Shown piece by piece: positions 12,901 through 22,656 of a DNA stretch of 64,000 bases. Source of the stretch: Skeletonema tropicum. Its lineage: Eukaryota; Bacillariophyta; Thalassiosirophyceae; Thalassiosirales; Thalassiosiraceae. The first letter of the stretch is position 1. Every line of letters starts with the position of its first letter. The translations under genes were made by a program, and so were the position numbers. The stretch is taken from contig CM074128.1 of assembly GCA_037178625.1 (NCBI GenBank), positions 2,294,001 through 2,358,000 on the forward strand. The letters are read 5' to 3'. The notes under the pieces are model-generated. The model did no database searches and was not told the DNA's origin. It saw only the letters and a list, made by a program, of their open reading frames with translations.

Positions 12901-13773
12901 AAAGTTGTGGTGACTGTTCGAAAACTTCCGTCGACTTTCCAAATATACTTGCCATCAATCAAGTCCACAGTCAAGTGCTTGCTCCAACCAGTCTTCCTGT
13001 TACTCAACCCGTCCAACGAAGAAAGGGCATACCTCCTCCAACGGGAGTGAAGTTCGCATGGACGTGGACCTGTTGCTCCGACTTTGTATGCGAATTCAAA
13101 CTTGGGGTTTGTGTGTGAACGATAGAACTCACGATGGGATCCGACAGGAAGAGCGAGCTGGTCTTCAACCCACGAAGCGAAATCGTTTGAAGAGGCTGTC
13201 ATGGCATCAATCGTTTCTCTTGTTGCGCCAAAGGTTGCCTGGACGCGCAGAGAGATACAACAAATGCAATGATAACATAGTGAGTTGAGAGTATGAAAAG
13301 ATTCTTACGTGCAGTCTCTGATCTAAGCTAAAACTCACCTGTTCCAAGAAACGAGTAGCTTCGGCTTCCTCAGAAATACCATATGTATGGCTCTCCAAAA
13401 TGTACTCGAAACCTTGATCCAACGCAGGCAACGTCACATCACACTCCATTGCACTCCCTTGAGTGCAATCTACTACCACACCACTGCCAGTCTTGGCAAG
13501 TGCTCCTGCGCTACGCTCCCAGTCCCTTCCTGCGTAGGAGCGAGAGGCAGCTACACGTTCCCCTCCACTGGAAGCGTTGCGTCTTACAATGAGACAGAGG
13601 CCATTGGAGGGTGATACTCGTGGTAGACGAATGGTGGTTACTCCATCAGCGGGTGAGATGGATAGAGAAATGGACCCTGCTGATGGACATGCATAGGTCG
13701 CTTGGGCATCGACATTTGAAGTTGAAGGAAACGTCCATGCACAAATGAGAGTAGATAGTGCATAAAACTTCAT
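3947..13773 (-). CDS. Giant secreted DUF1800-DUF1501-CBM6-F5/8C fusion protein, unit 1
   Basis: Thirteen exons joined by GT-AG introns of 83-108 bp: 13773-13339, 13238-12800, 12707-12295, 12193-11254, 11163-10845, 10757-10599, 10502-10072, 9971-8955, 8871-8655, 8550-7661, 7574-6859, 6750-5947, 5854-3947. All phases agree and give about 2,895 residues. Order: signal peptide (1 to about 25, ends NVDAQA); DUF1800 (about 140-1490) with RFLEQATFGATRETID at its start, PDENFAREIMQLF near 840 and NPSPAFIERVATAY near 1385, interrupted by long insertions; DUF1501 (about 1680-2060) with LMMLGGADSWNLLVPYGN, VMGSDFGRSLNPN and HAWGGNYFMVGGSVKGG; a CBM6-like module (about 2108-2240); then Pro/Thr linkers and three F5/8 type C modules. 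In bacteria DUF1800 and DUF1501 are separate neighbouring exported proteins of unknown activity; DUF1501 resembles the sulfatase/alkaline-phosphatase fold. A cell-surface or secreted role in binding glycans is inferred. The ATG at 13773 starts the signal peptide. Confidence 0.82.
3950..5751 (-). repeat. F5/8 type C module array, unit 1 (3 x 678 bp)
   Basis: Three direct repeats of 678 bp (226 residues: ~150-residue lectin-like domain plus ~76-residue Pro/Thr linker) in exon 13 of the giant gene, at 5306-5751, 4628-5073 and 3950-4395. Each domain has AIDGN, WWMVDLG, VYNRCDG and FDFGGVQGRFVRV, as in discoidin/F-type-lectin-like folds. Type A residues: VMQTCTGRTTAP, GLTGQ, DDAYDV, TENDNLN. The last module has QHTITS where the other two have QHSITS, and the last linker has ALPTPL instead of APPTPL. 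Confidence 0.9.
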
Positions 13774-15033
13774 GCTATGCTAGTACTTGATCTTCTCTTG
13801 GGGAAAGTATCTAGAATCTGGAATTAATCTGTGTAAACTGAAATCTGCAAACTGAAATCAGCAGTAGACGAAGAAGGCCGACAAAGATTAGTACGAGAGA
13901 GGTAGAATAAATTGAATGCAATCAACAGAAGATTCCATATCGCTGCTTACCAATTGTAATTTTTCGCTCTGCTTGTTATATAACAGAAATTTTAAGTACG
14001 TCAGGTGTGCCTGCAGCTGCAGTAATTATCAATTACATTATTGTACTTATCACTCTCCTCTCTCGCTCTCTCAACTTTAGAAGGAACCTTAGGGGGGATG
14101 CGTGAATGGATCTTTTTGGATGCGTGAAACACTCCGGTTTAAGTATGTATGTGCAAAGGGTTGAACTTTATAACTCACCTGTTTACATACGTAGGAACAA
14201 TACAACCTTGTAGGCGTCGGTCATTTGAGGCCGCCGCAGAACCGAATGAGAATGATACGACTGTGTATTTTTAGCGTTTAGTACCGCCAAAGACAATCGT
14301 CTTGTCTCAGGCAGTCAAGGTCGTGAACTGACAGAAGAGTACAATACCTTCTCATTCTTAAAATATCTTTTTACACAGTGCGATACTTACTTTACTTAGG
14401 AACCATACATAAGTAAGTATAGAACTTTTAGGCCTTCGGTCATTAATGACCTTATCAGTACCGTAACATGTAATTAGGCAGGATAGGAAGCAAGTTAGAT
14501 TATGTATTTTAGTCATGGCTGGCCGGATGATATGGTATCATGCTTATGTATAAGTAAGTAAATACAACTTATTGTGTGTCTGTGACTGAAGTGCTATCTA
14601 ACAAAAAATAAAGATACACTGTAGTGGTCTTCTACAGCAGTGCGTGGCGAAGACAGAAGATACTCAAAACAAGCGAGCTGTTGCACGAAAGATATCTGAG
14701 ACCGTATTGCGAAGAATAACCCCGACGTAAGCCCACAGAGATTGCAAATTCCGAATGTAATTGGTAGATTATTAATTGATCATACTATACTTCTTGTTTA
14801 CGAAGATAAGTGAGCTCATGGTCACTTCTCTTCGTCCCTCTCTCTCGCTGCTTACTTAAACTTCTGTTGCTTGTGTTTGTCCGATCTGACTATGTCAGCC
14901 CAAGTGACTGTCGCACCGCTGTCCTGAATTCTGCCTCCAACACGAGCGACCTTACTTCTCTCTGTTCAATTTATGAACCAATATCAAATATCAAATATAA
15001 GATAAAGAGTTATTACTAAATTACCGAAGCGGG
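13774..15033. other. Non-coding stretch between the giant gene and the RT fragment, unit 1
   Basis: No supportable gene. It must hold the promoter of the giant gene; a perfect 12-bp palindrome TGTTATATAACA at 13974-13985, about 200 bp upstream of its ATG, is the only TATA-like candidate. Further right are a 10-bp inverted repeat (14383-14392 with 14411-14420, loop 18 bp), a 14-bp palindrome GGTCATTAATGACC (14438-14451) and a degenerate direct repeat TAGGC(G/CT)TCGGTCATT (14211-14225 and 14429-14444). The part next to 15034 may be a decayed 5' portion of the retroelement. Confidence 0.5.
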
Positions 15034-16020
15034 ATGACTACGCTTTCTTATCAACTTATTCAGCGGACAGCAATAGTAATAGTGAGGAGCTTGGTGGCTT
15101 TGTCGATAGTCAGTACTTGTGGATGTGTCTCCAACGCCATTGCAAAATGGGTCGATGTAATGCTCCAACCAATTGCGCAAGCCCAACAAAGCTACTTCAG
15201 AGACTCACAAGCGCTGAAAAAGCTATTGGATAATCTCCATATCCCCTCCAATGTCTCAGTCTTTTCCTTCGATGCAGTTGCCATGTATTCCAACATCAAC
15301 AGCGAAGCCTGCCTCGAAGTTCTGACGGAGTATCTTAGAAGAGAGGATACAAGACAACAATTTCCTCACTACAATCCAGAAGCCCTCATTGAAGCAATTG
15401 CAATTGTCTTGAGAAGTAATGTGATGAAATTTGGAGATATCTTTGTTCGGCAAATAACGGGTGTAGCAATGGGAATCAATCCAGCTCCTCCAATCGCAAC
15501 TATATTCTACGCTCTTCGAGAGAAATATGTTTTCAATAAATGGGCACACTGCATCCTTTTCAACCGCCGTTTTATCGACGATGGAATTGCATTCTGGATC
15601 CACCAACTACCTTTCGAGCGCGATGAACAATGTTGGAGTCAATTTAAAGCGGATATCAACAACTACTACGGCCTGGAATGGACTTTCACTCCGAGAGCAA
15701 AATCTGTCGACTTCATGGATATGAAAATATACATAGAAAACAATGGAATCGTCACAGATCTCTTTGAGAAGGAACTTGCCCTCTACCTCTACATCCCACC
15801 ACACTCGGCTCATCCTCCGAGTGGATTGAAAGGATTAGTAATCGGACAAGTCATCCGCATCTTTAGTCTCTGCTCAAGAATCGAAGATATACAGAGACAC
15901 ATCAAGAATCTCCATGACCGCCTAGTTAGACGAGGATATTCACACCTGGACCTTCTGCCACTCTTTGAAGCGGCAGCCAAACATGCCGAAGCGGTCGTGT
16001 GGCATGTAGGGCAAAGCTAG
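15034..16020 (+). mobile_element. Truncated Penelope-like reverse transcriptase, unit 1
   Basis: Open frame of 328 residues with RT motifs in order: IVSTCGCVSNAIAKWVD (first conserved block), FSFDAVAMYSNI (motif A with the first catalytic Asp), ITGVAMGINPAPPIATIFY (motif B), RFIDDGIAFW (motif C, F-I-D-D), VDFMDMKIY (motif D/E region) and the thumb-like HPPSGLKGLVIG...RRGYSHLDLLPLF. This is the pattern of Penelope-like elements common in stramenopiles. The N-terminal part and the GIY-YIG endonuclease are missing. RT-like sequence ends at about HAEA (15993); the last residues to the stop are read through antisense SET-gene DNA. Probably non-autonomous; the core itself has no stop codon. Confidence 0.72.
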
Positions 16021-17152
16021 AGGTTTCATCAAATTTACGTGTCCATTTATTCACACTGATTTTCATTTCGGCATTTGGATTAGGATTGTGATTTGCCATG
16101 TCGATTAAAGGGACCAGGAAGCCTTGTATTTGTTCAATTTTCTTTTGGTTGAAAATTGATGCTGTTGGGAATGTACCAAATGGTCCTGAACCATACTGTT
16201 GTTCCTCCTCATACATTGGATCAGGCACCATATTCCACGTTGTGAACCGTCTCGAACGTATCATAAAAGTAGCCCACTGCAACTCACTCTCATCAACATT
16301 GTTGTTCTGTGCAATGGTTTGTATCATGCGTTTCCTGTCGAGTATCCGCTGAGTGTAGGTTGGGATACCAACTTCGTCAATAATCGAGTCGGACCAAAAG
16401 TCGGGCGTGAGTCCTTCTTCCTTGTCGTAGCTGTGATTGTCGATTGGTTTGGGTGGTAGAGAGGTCACGTAGGGAGCATAACAGTCACAATCCAATTCAT
16501 AATCATATTCTGAATGAGACTCCGAAGAAGAATCATCCTCACTCCGACCCTTGACGAAATTCTCCAAAAAGTACAATCCCTGCAACACATCCTCCACATC
16601 ACCCTCATCCCACGACTCATGATCATCCACACGATGATCAAAACCAGTCGGATAATCCTGTCTCAGCGTGTCCCCCACCAACAGCGCCACATGATACGGC
16701 ACCTCGACAATCAATTCATTCGATCGAATGTCCCTCTGAGCAAAGAGGCCTCTTAGTTGAGTTTTGGGGTGGTTGTCGATACGAATGTTCGATGTTGATG
16801 CGCTGCTGTCGGAGGATGATTCTTGTGTGATCCAGCTAAGTAGCTGTTTCTCACGTTGTTTCGTTTTGGAATCTGGTGAGAGGGAGGCTGTTTTGGTGGC
16901 TAGTGCTGAGAGGATTGGTGTGACTGAAATTGAGGGTAATTGTTGTCGTCGTCGTCGTCGATTACGAGCAGCACGGTGCGAAGGCGGAAGCAGAGCTACT
17001 GGATCGATATTGTTATTTTGATGAGTGAGCTGTTTTGATAGCCAGAGAAGCGGGAATATTATTGGCGTCTGAAAGGATTCCGTTGGTGGAATAGTTAGTA
17101 GTAGCAGGCTGGTTAGCAGCAGCGTTGTCGGTAGTAGAGGGGCCTTCATCAT
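15926..17152 (-). pseudogene. SET-domain (Rubisco LSMT-like) methyltransferase, 3'-truncated, unit 1
   Basis: From the ATG at 17152: a signal peptide (MMKAPLLPTTLLLTSLLLL) ending in TESFQTP, which resembles the diatom plastid-targeting motif with Phe after the cleavage site, then a basic stretch with RRRRRQQ (a GTC/GAC trinucleotide run near 16945). The SET part starts near TQLRGLFAQRDIRSNELIVEVP and reaches PLIDMANHNPNPNAE, the conserved D-M-x-N-H block, then FALHATRPL at about residue 388 (15989). Here the homology stops, just before the GEEVLISYG-like block with the catalytic Tyr and before the Rubisco-binding domain. The last 20 residues to the stop at 15926 are antisense RT sequence. A plastid lysine methyltransferase is the likely ancestor; this copy should lack catalysis. 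Confidence 0.72.
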
Positions 17153-17780
17153 GGTGGTGTAGTTGTGGCATCGACAGAATTTTGCAATGAATCGAATGAG
17201 AGCCAGGTTCAATCCGGCACTGATGTCGCTGTCGCATCAAAAATCCACCAAGCACAGATCAACTCAAGCAGCTCAACAATGATATCTTTCCTTCTAGTAG
17301 TCCAATCAAGGCGATAGGTGGCGTTTTGGAAAGCTCTCGAGCAGATCTATCGATTAGGCATGTAATCGACGTCATTGGACGAATTTGGTTGAATCGATCA
17401 GGCTAGAAACGGGGTTACTTTCTGCCCAGCTCGTCCAGATCTGGCTTCAGAGCCAGATTTTCAAAATAGAGGTCCAAATTATCAAAATTGACAATATGAC
17501 CACCATTGGAATCGTCTCTTCAAGCGGAATCGATTATTATCATTCTTAGAATCAAAATGTATCCACACTGCTTGGCCAAGGCCTTGCTCAGGCTCAGACA
17601 CTTGCAGACGCTGGTAAGAAAATGACAGATGGTACATGTGAAATACAAAAAAGCGACCACCTTCATCGACAAGATCCACAATAAACACAGCTCGCCTGGG
17701 AGGCTCGCCTAAGAACGCTTCGCTGAAGATACACAACATAGATCAGTGCCGTCAATGAACTTAGTTCCGGGTGGGCTCTA
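17153..17780. other. 5' flank of the SET gene and unassigned DNA, unit 1
   Basis: Presumed promoter side of the SET gene. A minus-strand open stretch at 17739-17482 (85 codons from ATG, IVDLVDEGGRFFVF) is not recognised and may be an exon fragment. The stretch at 17700-17760 (agaacgcttcgctgaagatac) is a diverged direct copy of the terminal repeat of the palindromic element that follows. The same region is at 36540-37167 in unit 2 and 55249-55876 in unit 3. Confidence 0.4.
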
Positions 17781-18129
17781 AACGCTGCGCTGAAGACACT
17801 ACTACTAAGTCAGCCCCGTCAATGATAGTTGGCACCTGTATCGTCCAATACCTCCAACAGCATCACCCCCAACAGCAGCAGCACCCTAATCTCAACTCCG
17901 ACCAATCCTCAACAACAACAATGACTACTACTCCAAGTACTGCTGCTGTTGGAGATGGAGGATGCTGCTGTTGTTGTTGGGGATTGGTCGGAGAAGGAGG
18001 AGAGGATGGTGTTGCTGCTGGTACTACTAACAACAACAGCAGCAGCAGTACCATCGACAATGATGTTGGCTACTACTGCTGCTGCTGCTGTTGGACGATA
18101 CACACGTTAAGTGTCTTCAGCGCAGCGTT
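17781..18129. mobile_element. Palindromic trinucleotide-rich element with 20-bp TIRs, unit 1
   Basis: Perfect 20-bp terminal inverted repeats (AACGCTGCGCTGAAGACACT at 17781-17800, its complement at 18110-18129). Inside lie a second perfect 12-bp inverted pair (17837-17848 with 18091-18102) and an inner imperfect hairpin (TCCGACCAATCC near 17898 with GGATTGGTCGGA near 17985). The interior is rich in CAG/CAA on one side and CTG/TTG on the other, so the strand folds on itself over about 350 bp. It looks like a foldback or MITE-like element. The poly-Cys and poly-Gln frames inside it are not taken as genes. No clear target-site duplication was seen. Confidence 0.6.
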
Positions 18130-18609
18130 GAATGTACATCGTATACCAGTAATCTCAGAAAGAAGGCACTTACATTACTACTAATAGTACTCTAGAAATA
18201 TTTGATAAACGAGCTGCGGTACGCCACAAGGCAGAATGCAGAATGCAACTTAATGAAAGTAGCATCACGCAAGAGGTGATTGATCCTCATCCCGGCCTTG
18301 GCTCCCTTGATATCCATCGGCGAGGTACAAGACGGTACGGTACTCGATCCGGGTCTCACAAAGATACAATTCATTTTTCCAATGCTGCGCTAGCATTAGA
18401 TCATACTGCAATGGCATACTTGCTTAGCAATCGACCTTCAACATCTGGACCGTGGACTTTCATGTTACAGGTGATCTTACATATGGTGCAAACAGCAGAA
18501 GTTTATTATTCAGTAATTGAAAAAACAGCGGGTGCTTTATTGTATTTACTTGTTGCAGAGGAAATGAACACATCCATACGTGATTTTTGAACAAAGAAAT
18601 AGCAGCAAC
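18130..18609. other. Unit 1/unit 2 junction and 5' flank of the channel gene
   Basis: The junction is at 18445/18446. A short upstream ATG frame (18564-18590, 8 codons) ends 20 bp before the channel ATG; it is in frame with a longer open stretch (18243-18590, 115 codons) that crosses the junction and would be a chimeric product. A plausible splice acceptor (pyrimidine-rich stretch and TTGCAG at 18553-18558) suggests that the channel transcript has a 5' exon upstream, at or beyond the junction. Confidence 0.4.
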
Positions 18610-21024
18610 ATGTCGTCAGGAAACGAAGGTTGTAACTGCGTTGATCAAACGTCCGTACTCGCCTCGCTTGAGAATCGCGATTGTACAACCGCCACCGGTG
18701 AACCAGGAGTTTATCTAAAACCTTTCAGCTCATGCGTTCCTTACAACTACGGCAGCAATGCCTGTCTCCAGCACGATCTCCTCCACGATCCAGTCTGCCA
18801 AGGGGACCTATCCTCCACTACCGTTCCACCCTACTGCTTCCAACCGTGGTGCTATGTCAATTCAACCAGTTGCAAAAAGAATTCCGCAGAGGATATTTTC
18901 AAATCAGAATACTTTCTGGACCAACCTGATATTTTTGCGAGTTATTCGACGTGCAACTCGACCGACTATTTTTGGCAACAATATCTTGAATCTTCTGCGA
19001 ATGACATATCGGTGATTGGTGGCATTAATCTTACAGCAGTCATACCAGATTTTCGATATCCAACGATGAACAAACAATTGCCTGGCGGTGAACCCGTGTG
19101 GGAGCGAACAGAAAATAATACGAATTACTTTGACGACTCCATCCCATTTGGTGGGATATACATTGACTACATCAAAAAGTTAATCCAAATATCAAATGGG
19201 GACATTCAAAATGTCACATTCACGCATACTTCAAACGGTAGCTTGAAACGATATCCAGCGAGTTCGTTTACAGCAGCAGTGTGGGATGTGAAGAATGGAC
19301 TGGCGGATATGGCTGTGGGACCGTTTTGGATTACGCGGCAGAGGTTAACGATGACTACTTTTACTGTTCCTCTTGGTGAGTAGTTGTCTAGAGTATGATT
19401 TTGTGATTTTATTACTAGTACTTGTGTTGGGGAGAGCTCCTGTGTGGGTGGATTTCGTTTACTCATTATTGCCCATGATATCTTATGACTTACTGTATGT
19501 TGCTATCATCTCTTTCGTCTGCTCAGTATACGACAAAACGGTGTTGATCATTCCCAAACCTGAAAGGAACACAAATATCGTATTTCAGACACATAAAGTG
19601 TTTCAACCATTCACATACAGTTTGTGGGCAGTAGTAATTGCTGTAGTAGTCGTAGCATCACTACTCTCTGTGTGGTTCTCCGATCGAGATATGTTGGCGG
19701 CCGGAAATCGATCTGGATTGCAGTTGAAACAATCTAAACGGCCAAGGAAGAGGCGAAAGATTGCTTACTTCAGATTGATTGTTGATGCCATTCTTCAAAA
19801 GGGCATGTTCTTCTTCAGTGCAGGGATTGAGCAGGACACTGGAGCAAGTTTGCCACACAAAGTGCTTATGTTCGGGTTTGGATTCTTCATTTTGATAGCT
19901 GTATCTGCCTACGTTGCCAACCTTGCTGCTTTTTTGACACGGTCTGGGTTGAAGACGGAATATGGAACAATGAGAGAAGTCATAGCTGGGGGTGTTGCCA
20001 TTTGTGGTCATCCAGCATTGAAGGATGAACTGAAATTGAAATGGCCCGACGGGAATTGGATTTTCCCCAATGGCCGTGGGTTTCATGTTTATTAGACGCT
20101 TATGCTAGAGGAGACTGCAAAGTGTTAGCTATCGGAAGAGAAGATACTCTTATGGACATTGATTTTACTTCGAGGGTGTGTGAGCTCGATCTAGTTTACA
20201 CGGACAATGTAATTACCGAGAATCCGATTGCGTTCCCAGTCACACCACAAGTCGCATCAGCTTTTTCGTATTGGATGTACACAGCAGAAAAGAACCATGG
20301 TCATAGTCTGGAGAGTGCAAAGCAAGCATTTATCGAAGAGAATGAAATCAAGGCAGAATGCGAAGTTGAGCTGTCAAACTTGAATGTGGAAGAGGGTGAC
20401 GACTTTACTCAAGTACGCCCAGGTAACATGTTCTTTCCAATCATGTATTTCGTTTTGTGTGCCCTCGGTGCATCCTGTTTGCAATTGTGGCATGATAGCC
20501 AGAGAAAGAAAGGACGCAGGTCCAGTATCGGGAGGACGTTTACCCTAAGCGAACGTGACTTTAAAAGATGGGGTGTGGAAAATGTCGATATTGATGAGAA
20601 TAGAGGTATTCAGAGGCAGAGAATGGGTCAATCTTCTTTGGATGCGCGGGTTGACGAGAACAATTGCGTAATGCCCTCCTCGACACTAATGACAAGTGAT
20701 GTGGGTGCTGACGAAGAAGGTGATGTGGTTGTTGATGAAGATGATGATGTAAAAGGAGGGCAAATCTGCGACTTTCCTGGAGCTAATGTACCAGGAGACG
20801 AATACCACGATAATAGTGCTTCTCAAAGCAGCCTTGGACCTCCTCAATCAATTGAAGATATGGGCAAAACCAATGGAGAAGCCGATACAGCTGTGAAAGT
20901 GGAGGACAACGATATCAGTCATCGGATAGAGGAGCTAGTGGAATCTGGCATGATAGAAGAAGTTCTCGACTGCTTTGATTTCTTACAGGATAAGATGATG
21001 AAGAAGCTGAAGAAAGATCAATGA
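18610..21024 (+). pseudogene. Ionotropic glutamate receptor-like channel, unit 2 (frameshifted)
   Basis: Full-length gene copy: exon 1 18610-19375, intron 19376-19526, exon 2 19527-21024. The reading is identical to unit 3 except that one G is missing near 20087, which brings in a stop at 20093-20095 after about 444 residues. The ATG at 18610 (aacATGt context) is the first in-frame ATG after the in-frame stop at 18565-18567. The junction between unit 1 and unit 2 lies only 165 bp upstream, so any more distant promoter or signal-peptide exon may have been left behind by the duplication. Confidence 0.8.
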
Positions 21025-21124
21025 GAGAAGGTGGCAACAATAAACTTGGAGAGGGTCAATTTAGTGTCCAGTCTTGATCCTTTCCATTGACTGATAGATA
21101 TGTAGCACAAAGAAAAGACTGAAG

Positions 21125-22642
21125 TGATTCATTATGATTATGATGTTTTATTCTTTACTTTTGAGATTGAGATACCTTTATCATCTTTGAGGAGCCATTG
21201 CGTTAGCAAAGACAACCTTGCCCTGTTTCTTTTGTATGGAGAAGATGATCCCATCACCTCTACTTCAGCAATATTGAGTTCGCCTGAGGTTGTCTTCTGT
21301 ACTCGAATATACTTACCTACCCTGAACACCGCCGAAGTCAAAAGTGTAGTTGTAGTCTTCTTGAACTGCCACACCTATGTTTTGAGATGCAACAACATTG
21401 GAGCCATCGCCCAAAATCTCGACATTCGCATTAAGAATCTTCTTCTTCCTGCTCCAACTGTCCCACCTATTAAGGACTGAAACGATAGTGATTGTATGCT
21501 GCTTGCCTGCACCAAGATCAACCATCCAATAAGCAGCAGAATCCGCACAAGTCATCGTCACGGAGCCATTCCACCAACTCGGATCGGTGCTGCCGTCAAT
21601 GGCTCGGCTTGCTGCTTCGCCTTTTTAGCATGAATATATTCTAGAGATATATAAATTTGGTTGTTACAAGTTACATACAACCAACTCAATGGTTGGTGTC
21701 TCTACTCACTGGTGATGGTGCGCATCTTACGAGATTAAGGGGAAGAGGGTCAATTCACCTTGACATGTACCATTCACACATGCTCCACAGCACTCTGAAT
21801 CTGCTTGACATGCATGTCCATCATACGCACACGCCCAGAGATGCTCCTTATCGAAATTGCATCCTGTACCCCGAGCGCAACTATTTTCAAGCTCCAAAGG
21901 TGTACAAAGCCTTGCAGTATCATCATTAGTCGACTTTCTGCAGAAATCAAGAGCCTCCGCAAAAGCAAAAGTTCCTACCGCTTACAAATTCCATCAACCT
22001 TAGATCTTGATCTTGCAGAGAGGTCAGGATCAAAGGTGGGGCACCCCCTAAAGCTGAAGGACCATGTATTACCGCAAGTAAGACCAGTGCAGTCACGGCA
22101 GCAACGTACTTCGTTCATCTCATCAATAGGGGCAGTACGCTTCAGCCCTTCAGCGCAAGGCATGTCTTCATTCTTCATCATAAAACCTTTAATGGAGCGG
22201 TTGGCAGAGCTGTAGGACTCTGTGTGGGAGCATCGGTTGGCTGCTGAGTAGGCGGGGTAGTGGGTAAATTCGAAGGTGCTGGTGTGGGTGTAACAACGGG
22301 AGGCGTTGTTGGCGAAGCCGCAGCTGCAGTTGGAGGATTGGAAGGAGCAGGCGTTGGTAGATTCGAAGGTTGGGGTGTGGGATTCGAAGATGGTTGATTT
22401 GTTGGTGGAGCCGATGTAACGGGAGATGGCAGTGGAGTGGGTGGAGGAGTTGGCTGAGGTTGAGGAGGTGTTGCAGTCAACATATCCATCCGATCAAGAT
22501 TTGGACCACCTTCATTTGTGGACGCAGTAATCTTTATGACATTATTTCCAGGCAAAACGTTTAGATCTGTTTTAGACTTGTATTACTTATCTTGTGTCAC
22601 TTCAACTGCATCGATGGACCAACTGACTGCTCGTACGGTTCT
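21125..22642 (-). pseudogene. Decayed lectin/CBM gene tail, unit 2
   Basis: Same arrangement and same breaks as in unit 1 (offset 18707). No difference from unit 1 was noticed by eye. Confidence 0.62.
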
Positions 22643-22656
22643 GCCGACTAATACTA

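Larger units (their letters stand above)
1..18445. repeat. Tandem unit 1 (left end outside window)
   Basis: First copy of a large direct repeat. Base 1 corresponds to base 18708 of the next unit, so at least the first ~260 bp of the unit lie outside the window. The right end is placed at 18445 because the last unit keeps homology through the same ...cttcaacatc sequence (ending at 57298) and then enters unique DNA, whereas here it continues into tggaccgtgg, the start of unit 2. Spacing to unit 2 is 18707 bp left of the lectin array and 19387 bp right of it; the 680-bp difference is one extra 678-bp lectin module plus two one-base insertions in unit 2. Confidence 0.93.

Noticed and set aside
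15034..16020. Reverse transcriptase plus variable lectin modules as a diversity-generating retroelement
   Set aside because: The RT is Penelope-like and truncated, no template repeat was seen, the changed bases are not confined to adenines in either direction, and the variation is shared by all modules of an array instead of being in one variable region.
17771..18184. Poly-Gln/poly-Cys open frames on both strands
   Set aside because: They arise from the trinucleotide runs of the palindromic element; no independent sign of coding.
18243..18590. A 115-codon open frame across the unit junction as a real fusion gene
   Set aside because: It has no recognisable domain, and its two halves are joined only by the duplication breakpoint.
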